A stretch of DNA of 64,000 nt, taken from positions 50,515 through 114,514 of the forward strand of contig CALTYZ010000002.1 in NCBI GenBank assembly GCA_943913645.1, read 5' to 3'. The notes beneath the pieces are model-generated. The model ran no database searches and had not been told where the DNA came from. It saw only the letters and a list, made by a program, of their open reading frames with translations. Made by a program: the position numbers and the translations under genes. This stretch comes from an uncultured Corynebacterium sp. GTDB lineage: Bacteria > Actinomycetota > Actinomycetes > Mycobacteriales > Mycobacteriaceae. Numbering within the stretch: the stretch's first letter is position 1; each line of letters begins with the position of its first letter. Positions 42,899 through 51,129 of this stretch are shown here, in pieces.

Positions 42899-42926
42899 AA
42901 GACCCCGGTGTGGTCACCGGGGTCTT
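42899..42926 (-). terminator. Rho-independent terminator of sigB
   Basis: AAGACCCCGGTG and CACCGGGGTCTT form a perfect 12-bp stem with a 4-nt loop, 21 bp after the sigB stop. A moderately T-rich stretch (TGTTCT) follows on the minus strand. It should separate sigB from dtxR-galE. Confidence 0.8.
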
Positions 42927-42946
42927 GGCGATAGTCGCGCGCAAGC

Positions 42947-43939
42947 TCACAGCGCGTAATCGCGCAACCGATCAGCTCGCTCGCCTGCGCGCAACTTTGC
43001 CATCACTTCACGCTCAATCTGTCGCACGCGTTCACGGGAGAGCCCAAACTGGCGGCCAATCTGATCAAGTGTGCGGGGAACGCCGTCGGTTAATCCGTAG
43101 CGTAAGCGAATAACATCCTGCTCGCGTTGCTCGAGACCATTGATAATGTCTTGGATGTCATCATGACGCAATGTGGACACGACGGCATCCTCGGCATCGG
43201 TTGCTTCCGCGTCTTCGATGAAATCGCCCAAGGGTGCTTCCTCGTCTGCTCCAACCGGCATATCAAGACTGACTGGGTCACGGGATTGACGGAGCAGCAT
43301 CTCGATTTTGGATTCCGCGATGCCGGACTCTTCGGCCAATTCTTCATTGGTAGGTTCACGTCCCAGTGACTGATACATTTCTCGCCGGATCCGTGAGAGC
43401 TTATTTACCTGTTCAACCAGGTGGACAGGAAGGCGAATGGTGCGTGACTGATCCGCCATCCCGCGTGTGATCGCTTGGCGAATCCACCACGTTGCGTAGG
43501 TGGAGAACTTAAAGCCCTTGGCGTAGTCGAACTTCTCCATTGCGCGGATCAAACCAAGATTGCCTTCCTGGATAAGATCAAGCAATGGCATCCCGCGGCC
43601 GGTGTAGCGCTTTGCAAGCGAAACCACGAGGCGCAGGTTCGCTTCGAGGAGGTGGGCGCGAGCTTTCCGGCCCTGTTTTGCCAAAATTTTCAAGTCCCGT
43701 TTCATGGCGCGGGTTAGTTCGGTCTCCGGGTCGTCGAGCAGGTGTTGTGCATACAAACCGACCTCGATCTGCTGAGCAAGTTCGACTTCTTCCTCCGCGT
43801 CCAGGAGTGCAGTTTTGCCAATCCCGTTGAGGTATACGCGAACCAGGTCTGCGGATGGATTGTCGTTGGTCTGATTGCGGCGGCTGCCGCGGTCAACTTC
43901 TTCCACCTCCGCGGTGCTGGCATGGTCGGGTCGAGTCAT
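42947..43939 (-). CDS. sigB: SigB, non-essential group 2 sigma factor
   Basis: The 330-residue sigma-70 factor has regions 1.2 to 4.2 but lacks the long N-terminus of SigA. Region 2 shows GNLGLIRAMEKFDYAKGFKFSTYATWWIRQ, and region 4 ends LDQIGRQFGLSRERVRQIE. SigB of corynebacteria controls stress and transition-phase genes. The ATG follows GAGGAGG. A sigma-H type promoter about 45 bp upstream suggests a SigH-SigB cascade, as in C. glutamicum and M. tuberculosis. dtxR and galE follow in the same direction after a terminator. Confidence 0.95.
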   Translation of the reverse strand: MTRPDHASTAEVEEVDRGSRRNQTNDNPSADLVRVYLNGIGKTALLDAEEEVELAQQIEVGLYAQHLLDDPETELTRAMKRDLKILAKQGRKARAHLLEANLRLVVSLAKRYTGRGMPLLDLIQEGNLGLIRAMEKFDYAKGFKFSTYATWWIRQAITRGMADQSRTIRLPVHLVEQVNKLSRIRREMYQSLGREPTNEELAEESGIAESKIEMLLRQSRDPVSLDMPVGADEEAPLGDFIEDAEATDAEDAVVSTLRHDDIQDIINGLEQREQDVIRLRYGLTDGVPRTLDQIGRQFGLSRERVRQIEREVMAKLRAGERADRLRDYAL

Positions 43940-43981
43940 GTAACGCTGCCTCCTCGATATACAACCGTTGAATCCATTCGG

Positions 43982-44009
43982 TCAACGGGCCGAAGCTGCG
44001 CTTTGTTCC
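43982..44009 (-). promoter_or_regulatory. Candidate sigma-H type promoter of sigB
   Basis: On the minus strand GGAAC (44009-44005) and GTTGA (43986-43982) are separated by 18 nt, exactly as before clgR. The -10 is about 43 nt upstream of the start codon. Confidence 0.55.
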
Positions 44010-44116
44010 CACATTTCGATCGGTGGGGCTGCGGTGGTATTGCTACACGCTGATCATTAGAGTTTGCGCCGGTAGGAGGGTTTTGTGAATTTTGTCACGT
44101 TTCCTGATAGTTGTGC

Positions 44117-44551
44117 TCATGTTTCAACGATGACTGTAAAGGGACCGTCGTTTACACTGCTCACCCGCATGTGTGCACCGAATCGGCCCTCTTTTACCGT
44201 TACACCCCGTTCGCGGAGTTCGGCGGCAAGCAGCTTCATCACGGGCTCAGCGACGTCTCGGTGTGCGGCAGCCGACCAGGAGGGGCGCCTGCCTTTCACG
44301 GTTTCGCCCATGAGCGTGAACTGACTCACTAACAGTACAGGTGCCCCAACTTCTGCAACGGATACGTCACCTTCAAGAACGCGCAGCTCAGCGATCTTTC
44401 TCGCCATCGTCTGCCACGCGTTCTCACCGTCGTTAGCTCCCACGCCAACAAGGGCGAGTAGACCCCCAGTTTCTGGACAATCGATCGCACCGATGGTCTC
44501 GCCATCGACGCAGACCGCAGCGCTAGAAACACGCATTAGGACTGCTTTCAT
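44117..44551 (-). CDS. dtd: Dtd, D-aminoacyl-tRNA deacylase
   Basis: The 144-residue enzyme removes D-amino acids from mischarged tRNA. It starts MKAVLMRVSSAAV and has VSQFTLMG, the KGRRPSWSAAA block (Ser-Gln-Phe-Thr active-site loop) and the Gly-Pro motif in VNDGPFTVIVE (usually NSGPVT). Two ATG codons lie side by side (44554 and 44551) and overlap the stop of the upstream methyltransferase gene (ATGATGA); AAAGGAG suits the second. The long frame starting at 44911 is a shadow of the methyltransferase gene. Confidence 0.93.
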   Translation of the reverse strand: MKAVLMRVSSAAVCVDGETIGAIDCPETGGLLALVGVGANDGENAWQTMARKIAELRVLEGDVSVAEVGAPVLLVSQFTLMGETVKGRRPSWSAAAHRDVAEPVMKLLAAELRERGVTVKEGRFGAHMRVSSVNDGPFTVIVET

Positions 44552-46125
44552 CATTGCTCCTTTCCAGGAAAGCTTGGTGGTTGCTCGCAGTGCTGACCGA
44601 CAAGTTCTGCAGGAATCACGATTCCATGCCGAATGAGGTCCACGACGGCAGCTGCGACTTCGCTCTCCAACGCTCGGTGCTGCTCGAATGAGGCGATCTT
44701 TTGTGACGCTGCTAAAAGTGCGACTACCTCGCGCAAGCAAAGTCCCTCCGGATGCAAGCCAGCGAGAATTGACCTGAGGCTCGCATCGATACGGTGCGTA
44801 AACCGAGGACCATCGGTGCGGGTAACACGCATCACTTCGGGAAGAAAACCCATCTTTCTGGTGGCATCTGGCAACTGCACGTCTTCTACCGCCACACCTG
44901 GGCGGATGCAATACGTTGCCTTCAAGATATCCTGCTCGGTCCGTTCTCGAAGCCAGGCTGCCCGAAGGAAATACTCCTCTGCTTCCGGACCAAGCGGATC
45001 GACGAAAGGGTGGCGCAACTCCTCCGCCGTCACCTCAGAGGTACTCTGCCCGGTCCGCTGGATGAAAATCCAGCCAAAGCCCACAGCGCTGACATCGTGT
45101 TCTGCAAAGAAATCCAGCCATGCGACGCTTCGCTGGCGGGCAGTATCCGAACGCAGATCTATTGATTCGTCCTCCAACCACGTCGAAACGTACATCCCAG
45201 GATCGACGACATCACGCTGCAGCACCCAGGCGCTAACACCTGCCGCAGGCAGCCAGGAGGCAACGCGGGTCGTCCACGTCGTCTCGCTGGTATGCACCCA
45301 CGCCCCAAGGATGCATGCGATGCCGTCGTCCACCAGGTGGTCTGCAGCCTGCGACACCACCAGCTGGGTGGCACCATCAAGCGATAGCCCCGAGTCGCGA
45401 TACACGTGGCCTATTTCCGGCGAGCCCACAACAAACGGCGGATTTGCCACGATCCGCTCGAAGCGTTCGCCGGCCACCGGCGCAAACCACGAGCCTTGGC
45501 GCAGCTCGACGTTGTGCACCTGGTTTGCCGCCAGCGTGGCCTCGGCAAGTGCCAAAGCCCGCGGATGGACGTCAGTCGCCACAACCACGTCGGCCGTGCG
45601 TGCCTGTGCAACCGCTTGCACACCAGAGCCGGTACCTAAATCAAGCACGCGCGACGCTGGTGACGTCGGCGCAGCGGACAAGAGCGAAACCGATGCAGCC
45701 CCAACCCCCAAGACATGCTCACGCTCGGGTACAACCTCGGCAACCGATGCATCTCGATCAGAGATGACAATCCGCTCCACTCCCGCGAGTGTATGGGGGC
45801 GGACATCAAAGTTGACAACGAACTCAGTCGGGCTGGATTGAGTGACAAACGAGGCGTCGACAAGCGAGCACACAAGCTTTTGCCCAAGCCACGCATCCAG
45901 CTGCGCCCTCGTCGCGGGCATTCGTAAGAGGAGAAAACGGACCAACCCGTCAAGGCAGGTTCCTGAGCGGGTAGCCGCGGCTACAACCCCGGGCTCACCG
46001 CGGTACAGGGCCCTGTTCGCATCGGGGCCAAGATGCTCAGCCACCCCGCTGGCAGTAAACGAGGCAGCAGCGAGCACGTCTGCAAGTTCGCGCATGAGTC
46101 CGGCTGGGGGAGCGGGTGCGAGCAA
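44551..46125 (-). CDS. Class I SAM-dependent methyltransferase (HemK/RlmG-like), substrate unknown
   Basis: The 524-residue protein has an N-terminal helical domain of unknown kind (about residues 1-150), a methyltransferase domain with VLDLGTGSGVQAVA and the amino-methylating motif NPPF (about 155-300), and a C-terminal domain of about 200 residues conserved in actinobacterial members. NPPF suggests methylation of Gln/Asn or of a base amine. The TTG at 46125 fits GGAGG at 10 nt; a TTG at 46134 and an ATG at 46095 are alternatives. It overlaps dtd at its end, suggesting a translation-linked role. Confidence 0.8.
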   Translation of the reverse strand: MLAPAPPAGLMRELADVLAAASFTASGVAEHLGPDANRALYRGEPGVVAAATRSGTCLDGLVRFLLLRMPATRAQLDAWLGQKLVCSLVDASFVTQSSPTEFVVNFDVRPHTLAGVERIVISDRDASVAEVVPEREHVLGVGAASVSLLSAAPTSPASRVLDLGTGSGVQAVAQARTADVVVATDVHPRALALAEATLAANQVHNVELRQGSWFAPVAGERFERIVANPPFVVGSPEIGHVYRDSGLSLDGATQLVVSQAADHLVDDGIACILGAWVHTSETTWTTRVASWLPAAGVSAWVLQRDVVDPGMYVSTWLEDESIDLRSDTARQRSVAWLDFFAEHDVSAVGFGWIFIQRTGQSTSEVTAEELRHPFVDPLGPEAEEYFLRAAWLRERTEQDILKATYCIRPGVAVEDVQLPDATRKMGFLPEVMRVTRTDGPRFTHRIDASLRSILAGLHPEGLCLREVVALLAASQKIASFEQHRALESEVAAAVVDLIRHGIVIPAELVGQHCEQPPSFPGKEQ

Positions 46126-46165
46126 GACCTTCAAACCTCCTTCGGCTTTTCATTTCCCACCATGT

Positions 46166-46639
46166 TTACCGTGTCGTTTCTCGTGGCGTTGCATCGTCAT
46201 GATCGATGATCGCGGGAATGGCAGGTGCCGCCGAGTTTTCAAGCGCAGCGCGGCGCTCAGCAGCGAGTCGTTGCTCCTGACGAACCACCGCAGGTTTGTA
46301 GACGTTCTTCGTGCGTGCATCACGAACCTCTCCCTGCCCATTTGCCACCATGACCGAGATCCAGGGCAGGGGAACAGAGATCAGGAAAAAGATGCTGGCA
46401 AGGGTCCAGTTCCCCCAGATGAACGCAGCGACAAGGGACAACGCAATGAAGGGGAGGCGTATCCCTTGCAAAATCATGTATCGGGTCTCGCGGCTGCGTC
46501 GATTTTGCTCCGGTGAGCGCTGGGCATCGGTGATTAACGCGCGGCGCTTCTTTGGGCCCAGGCGGCGTCGCGAATCGCTGTGTTGTGCCTCTACATCAAC
46601 CGTCTGGGGGTCAGACAAGTGGTCACCGGTAACGCCCAT
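46166..46639 (-). CDS. DUF3099 family membrane protein
   Basis: The 157-residue protein matches the DUF3099 family: a polar N-terminus containing LITDAQRSPEQNRRSRETRYM, two hydrophobic helices (about residues 60-100), a short conserved ISVMVAN segment, and a long disordered tail. The function is unknown. The ATG at 46639 has TAACCT 8 nt upstream, which suggests a leaderless mRNA. It is divergent from the DUF3039 gene. Confidence 0.85.
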   Translation of the reverse strand: MGVTGDHLSDPQTVDVEAQHSDSRRRLGPKKRRALITDAQRSPEQNRRSRETRYMILQGIRLPFIALSLVAAFIWGNWTLASIFFLISVPLPWISVMVANGQGEVRDARTKNVYKPAVVRQEQRLAAERRAALENSAAPAIPAIIDHDDATPRETTR

Positions 46640-46647
46640 AGTCTTCG

Positions 46648-46653
46648 AGGTTA
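46648..46653 (-). promoter_or_regulatory. -10 hexamer of the DUF3099 gene
   Basis: TAACCT on the minus strand ends 8 nt before the ATG. Confidence 0.45.
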
Positions 46654-46687
46654 GCCCGCTGGCTTAAGTTCCGGAGCATTGTGGGGC

Positions 46688-46939
46688 ATGATGGAGGCCG
46701 TGAAAACGACGACGCTCAACCGCCCTGATCTCAGGGAGGACTCATCGACGACCACAGACGATGGGACCCCAAAGTTCTTCCACTATGTCAAGAAAGATCA
46801 CATTGTCGATTCGGCGATTTCCGGCAAAATGGTAGTCGCCCTCTGCGGAGAGACATTTCCGGTGAAAAAACAGGCCAAGCCAGGTTCGCCTGTCTGTGCA
46901 GACTGTGAGCGAATCTATAAGGGGCTGCGCCGGAAGTGA
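46688..46939 (+). CDS. DUF3039 small zinc-ribbon-like protein
   Basis: The 83-residue protein belongs to DUF3039. The conserved core runs from FFHYVKKDHIVDS through the Cys of VVALCGETF to CADC near the C-terminus; together with a His these could bind one zinc. The role is unknown. It is translationally coupled to the helicase gene by a GTGA overlap, and this gene pair recurs in actinobacteria as far as I recall. Start choice is uncertain: ATG 46688 is used, with GTG 46679 and GTG 46700 also possible. Confidence 0.82.
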   Translation: MMEAVKTTTLNRPDLREDSSTTTDDGTPKFFHYVKKDHIVDSAISGKMVVALCGETFPVKKQAKPGSPVCADCERIYKGLRRK

Positions 46940-48645
46940 CATCTTCGCCCCCGGGGCCTTCGCTGCGAGCCTGGCAGCGCGAGGCCCTCAACTTGTTTCT
47001 GCGGGATAGACCGCGTGACTTCCTCGCTGTTGCTACGCCAGGTGCTGGCAAGACGACATTTGCGCTCACGCTTGCGCAACAGCTCCATGACACCAAAGCG
47101 ATCCAGCGCATCATTGTGGTCGTACCCACCGAGCATCTAAAGCATCAGTGGGCAGAGGCAGCGAGACGGTTCGGGCTTGCGCTTGATCCGAACTTCACGA
47201 ATGCGTCAGCAGTGAACCCGGCGTACAACGGGATTGTGGTGACGTATGCCCAGGTGGGAATGCATCCGTTCAAGCATCATGCGGTCGCTAGCGCGCGGCG
47301 CACACTCGTCATTCTCGACGAAATCCATCACGCCGGTGATGCAAAAAGCTGGGGCGATGGTGTCTACGAGGCATACAACGATGTCGAACATCGTCTCGCA
47401 TTGACTGGCACCCCGTTTCGTTCGGATGATTCCCCGATCCCGTTTGTTCGCTATGTTGAGGACGGAAATGGCCATCGCGTGTCGGAAGCTGACTACACCT
47501 ATGGCTATGCTGAAGCGCTTCGCGACGGGGTGGTCCGGCCGGTCGTGTTCCTTGCCTACTCAGGAGAGGCGCAGTGGAAAGATTCCGCTGGTGAGGAATA
47601 CTCGGCGCGTCTCGGTGAGCCACTGACCGTAGAGCAAACAGCGAAAGCGTGGCGCACAGCGCTCGACCCCAAAGGGGATTGGATCGCTGCGGTACTCCAC
47701 GCCGCGCACACACGCTTGTTGAAAATGCGCACCTCGATGCCAGACGCCGGCGGCCTCGTCATCGCGACGAATCAAGCCACCGCGCGGGCCTACGCTCGGA
47801 TCTTGGAGCAACTGAGCGCGACACCAGTCACCGTTGTGCTCTCGGATGAACCGGGAGCATCAGACCGGATCGCGGAGTTCGCAGCGTCCACCGATGAGTG
47901 GATGGTCGCCGTCCGCATGGTTTCCGAGGGGGTGGACGTTCCTCGGCTGGCAGTCGGAGTCTATGCCACCTCAGCGGCAACACCGCTCTTTTTCGCACAG
48001 GCGATTGGGCGCTTTGTGCGCTCGCGTGTCCCGGGGGAAGTTGCGTCAGTCTTCGTCCCGTCAGTTCCCGTCCTCCTGCAGCTAGCAGAAGGGATGGAAG
48101 TATCGCGCGATCATGTGCTGGGCAAACCCCACCGAGACAGCGGCTGGTCTGATGAGCTATTGGAGCAGGCGAATCGCACGCAGAACGAGCCGGACGTGGA
48201 GCCAAACTACGAGGCAATCGGGGCTTCGGCGGAGCTTGATTCGCTCATTTTCGACGGCTCAACCTACGGCACTCCCACGTTTGCCGGTTCGGCGGAAGAA
48301 CAGGACTTTTTGGGACTACCGGGCTTGCTCGACGCGGAACAGGTCCGAGTTCTACTACAAAAGCGGCAAAGTGACCAGCTCAACGCGCGGCAGGCAGAGG
48401 ACAAGTCACGCCAAACCGCGCCGAGTGTTGCCGGGGTCGACAGTGGGGGAGCACCCCTCAAGGCCGACGAAATCACCCAGCTGCGTAAAGAACTCAACGC
48501 GCGGGTAAGCATCGTCGCTGGCAAAACCGGTAGACCGCACGGCGCAATTCACACCGAAGCCAGAAATGCCTGCGGGGGCCCTCCCACTGCGCTGTGTAAC
48601 GCTGAGCAACTCCGGGACCGGATTGCGTATTTGCGTGATTGGTAA
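46936..48645 (+). CDS. Superfamily 2 DEAD/DEAH-type helicase
   Basis: The 569-residue protein is a compact SF2 helicase resembling UvrB/RecG-like type III restriction helicases (ResIII domain). Motif I is ATPGAGKTTFAL, motif II is LDEIHHAGD, motif III is LTGTPFRSDD, and motif VI is in QAIGRFVRSR. The last 140 residues are a polar region with EITQLRKELN and a short conserved RDRIAYLRDW end. The GTG overlaps the stop of the DUF3039 gene. Unwinding of DNA during repair is the usual guess; no substrate is known. Confidence 0.87.
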   Translation: MTSSPPGPSLRAWQREALNLFLRDRPRDFLAVATPGAGKTTFALTLAQQLHDTKAIQRIIVVVPTEHLKHQWAEAARRFGLALDPNFTNASAVNPAYNGIVVTYAQVGMHPFKHHAVASARRTLVILDEIHHAGDAKSWGDGVYEAYNDVEHRLALTGTPFRSDDSPIPFVRYVEDGNGHRVSEADYTYGYAEALRDGVVRPVVFLAYSGEAQWKDSAGEEYSARLGEPLTVEQTAKAWRTALDPKGDWIAAVLHAAHTRLLKMRTSMPDAGGLVIATNQATARAYARILEQLSATPVTVVLSDEPGASDRIAEFAASTDEWMVAVRMVSEGVDVPRLAVGVYATSAATPLFFAQAIGRFVRSRVPGEVASVFVPSVPVLLQLAEGMEVSRDHVLGKPHRDSGWSDELLEQANRTQNEPDVEPNYEAIGASAELDSLIFDGSTYGTPTFAGSAEEQDFLGLPGLLDAEQVRVLLQKRQSDQLNARQAEDKSRQTAPSVAGVDSGGAPLKADEITQLRKELNARVSIVAGKTGRPHGAIHTEARNACGGPPTALCNAEQLRDRIAYLRDW

Positions 48646-48738
48646 CCCCGACTTGTCGACACACGGCGGGTAAGATGAGTGCGCACTTTGCATAAGTCAA
48701 AGAAAGAATGAACGCATCTATCTGAGAGAGGTCGTGAC

Positions 48739-49323
48739 GTGACCAACTACCCGAACAATGCCTCCGGGAGCCAGCCTGATCGCAGTGGGTTCCAGCACCC
48801 CGAGGGCTACTCGGAGTACACATCTGCCACATCCGGCGCGGTGGGAGACAGCAGTGGCTATCCGCCCGCGTACGGAGCGTACGAGCAAACCGGCAGTGAG
48901 TTCGGCTTCCAAGCAGCGCCACAGACCGACAATGGCGTTGCTCTTGCTGCCATGATCGTGGGCATTATTTCACTGCCGCTGCTGTTGCTGTTCTTCCCGC
49001 TTGCTTTTGTGTTGGGGATTGTGGCGGTCGTACTTGGCGTGATGGGTATTCGGCGCGCATCTGCATTACAGCAGGCGAACCTGCCCGCCCCGGTAAACTC
49101 TCGCAAGGGAATGGCGATCGCTGGTTTGTCGCTTGGTGTGGCAGCCATCCTCTTTGCGTTGGCGATCGGCGTCGTCGGCTTCATGTTTGCGAAGCAGATG
49201 CTCGACGAAGGCGCAATAGAAGCCTGCGAGCCGCACGCTGGGGACATGACTGCCCTGCAAGAATGTCTCGAGCGAGAACTTGGGGACAGCGCAGGGGGTA
49301 TCTTCAAAGATCTCGATAGTTAA
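48739..49323 (+). CDS. DUF4190-type membrane protein
   Basis: The 194-residue protein has a disordered Ser/Pro/Gly/Tyr-rich N-terminus (about 65 residues), then a two-helix DUF4190 module: ALAAMIVGIISLPLLLLFF ... LGIVAVVLGVMGIRRA, and a second pair with GMAIAGLSLGVAAILFAL. A short acidic extracytoplasmic tail with two Cys follows (EACEPH, LQECLE). The function is unknown. The GTG follows GAGAGG. It converges on sigA over a 76-bp gap holding a small hairpin. Confidence 0.8.
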   Translation: MTNYPNNASGSQPDRSGFQHPEGYSEYTSATSGAVGDSSGYPPAYGAYEQTGSEFGFQAAPQTDNGVALAAMIVGIISLPLLLLFFPLAFVLGIVAVVLGVMGIRRASALQQANLPAPVNSRKGMAIAGLSLGVAAILFALAIGVVGFMFAKQMLDEGAIEACEPHAGDMTALQECLERELGDSAGGIFKDLDS

Positions 49324-49360
49324 TTGATATCTGCGCGTGCGGCTGCACTGTGTTAACTCT

Positions 49361-49381
49361 TGCCCATCCGTGTGATGGGCA
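49361..49381. terminator. Small hairpin between DUF4190 gene and sigA
   Basis: TGCCCATC and GATGGGCA pair over 8 bp with a 5-nt loop. There is no T run on either side, so function as a terminator is uncertain. Confidence 0.4.
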
Positions 49382-49399
49382 CACTGTGATGAGCCCCGG

Positions 49400-50920
49400 T
49401 TAGTCGAGGTAGTCGCGCAGTACCTGCGAACGCGAAGGATGGCGCAGTTTCGACATCGTTTTTGATTCGATCTGGCGGATGCGTTCGCGTGTGACGCCGT
49501 AGACCTGACCGATTTCATCAAGCGTGCGCGGCATGCCGTCTGTCAGGCCGAAACGGAGGCGGACAACCCCCGCTTCTCGCTCAGACAGGGTGTGCAATAC
49601 GTCTTGCAGCTGGTCCTGCAGCAGGGTGAACGAGACAGCATCGACCGCCACTACGGCTTCGGAATCCTCGATGAAGTCGCCCAGCTGGCTGTCGCCTTCA
49701 TCGCCGATCGTTTGATCCAATGAGATCGGCTCCCGGGCGTATTGCTGGATTTCGAGCACCTTCTCCTCGGTGATATCCATCTCTTTTGCAAGCTCAAGTG
49801 GGGTTGGTTCTCTGCCCAGGTCTTGAAGCAGTTCACGCTGGATACGCCCAAGCTTGTTGATGACCTCGACCATATGCACCGGGATGCGAATGGTGCGCGC
49901 TTGGTCTGCCATTGCCCGGGTGATGGCCTGGCGGATCCACCACGTGGCGTACGTGGAAAACTTGTAGCCCTTTGAATAGTCGAATTTTTCAACAGCGCGG
50001 ATCAGCCCCAGGTTGCCCTCCTGGATGAGATCCAAAAACGCCATTCCACGGCCGGTATAGCGTTTCGCGAGCGACACAACGAGACGCAAGTTTGCCTCAA
50101 GAAGATGGTTTTTCGCCTTGCGGCCGTCTCGCGCCACAGCCCGCAGATCGCGCTTAACGGCGGGCGTGAGCTTAGCATCCTTGTCGCCTTCTTCGGTGGC
50201 GCGGATCATCTCATCGAGGCGGTGCTGTGCGTACAGACCGGCCTCGATACGTTTAGCCAGAGAGACCTCTTGCTCGGCGTCAAGCAAAGCGACTTTGCCG
50301 ATTTGTTTCAAGTATGCGCGAACTGAATCAGCAGACGCAGTGAGCTGAGCGTCTTTGCGCGCTTGCCGGAGCGCCGCTGACTCTTCAATATCCCAGACGG
50401 AGGACTCGCTGTCTTCATCATCCTCATCGTCGTCATCCTCATCGGCCTCGACCGTTTCATCGCCTTCGAGGTCTTCATCGAGCTCGGCGTCGAATTCGGC
50501 GTCCTCATCGTCCTCATCGACGATCTCGGGATCGTAATCATCGGCACCATCTGCTTCGCTACCAAGCCCATCGAGCTCTGCAGTGCCCCCCTCGAGCAGC
50601 ACATCATCGTTGTCCGCACCATCAACGCCTGCTGACATGCCAGGTTGCGCCACAACAGTTGACTTTTCGGTCGACCGTTTTGCGGTTTTCTTGGTCACCG
50701 TTTTTCGCGTGGCCTTCTTCGCTGTTTTCTTTGCCGTCTTCTTGGCTGCTTTGCGAACCGTCTTTTTAGCGGCTTTCTTTGCGGTCGTTTTTGCTGCTTT
50801 CTTCACCGCAGGTGCTGGCTGGGCGGCTTCACCAGCGGCATCGCTAATAGAGTCACCGCCGAGGCCCTCCACAGCCGCATGGTCGACGGGGTTTTTGCTT
50901 GAAGCTTTGCTGGCTGCCAC
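49400..50920 (-). CDS. sigA: SigA, primary sigma factor
   Basis: The 506-residue essential sigma factor has regions 1.2-4.2 in the C-terminal 310 residues, with GNLGLIRAVEKFDYSKGYKFSTYATWWIRQ in region 2 and LDEIGQVYGVTRERIRQIE in region 4.2. The N-terminal 190 residues form a Lys/Ala/Thr-rich basic part (about 20-75, repeated KKTA units) and then a very acidic part (about 100-175). The GTG at 50920 follows AAAGGG; the frame continues nine codons upstream without support. It is the second sigma factor here, 5.5 kb from sigB. Confidence 0.96.
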   Translation of the reverse strand: MAASKASSKNPVDHAAVEGLGGDSISDAAGEAAQPAPAVKKAAKTTAKKAAKKTVRKAAKKTAKKTAKKATRKTVTKKTAKRSTEKSTVVAQPGMSAGVDGADNDDVLLEGGTAELDGLGSEADGADDYDPEIVDEDDEDAEFDAELDEDLEGDETVEADEDDDDEDDEDSESSVWDIEESAALRQARKDAQLTASADSVRAYLKQIGKVALLDAEQEVSLAKRIEAGLYAQHRLDEMIRATEEGDKDAKLTPAVKRDLRAVARDGRKAKNHLLEANLRLVVSLAKRYTGRGMAFLDLIQEGNLGLIRAVEKFDYSKGYKFSTYATWWIRQAITRAMADQARTIRIPVHMVEVINKLGRIQRELLQDLGREPTPLELAKEMDITEEKVLEIQQYAREPISLDQTIGDEGDSQLGDFIEDSEAVVAVDAVSFTLLQDQLQDVLHTLSEREAGVVRLRFGLTDGMPRTLDEIGQVYGVTRERIRQIESKTMSKLRHPSRSQVLRDYLD

Positions 50921-51129
50921 AAACGCCCTTTCGCTTATCCGATACATCGCACACTTGTCCCGGCCGTTGCCGGGATCGCTCCCAATCCCCGGAAAGTCTG
51001 GGGTAGGCCAACTAGGTTACGGAACTCCGTCCCACTTTTCAGAATGCTCATCCTAACAATCGGTGGTGAGCGTTACACGAGCGACCCACCGCAGCAAAAA
51101 GCTTATGCTTTCTTGCGCCGTTTTGCCCC

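Noticed and set aside
44633..45841. 402-codon frame antisense to the methyltransferase gene
   Set aside because: Rich in Ser, Thr, Arg and Cys with no motif; the opposite strand encodes a protein with DLGTGSG and NPPF motifs.
47386..47393. TCGAACAT inside the SF2 helicase gene as an SOS site
   Set aside because: It lies in the middle of a coding region with no promoter and no right half site.
50640..50850. Repetitive tract resembling direct repeats or a CRISPR-like array
   Set aside because: It encodes the Lys/Ala/Thr repeats of SigA, in frame and without regular spacers.
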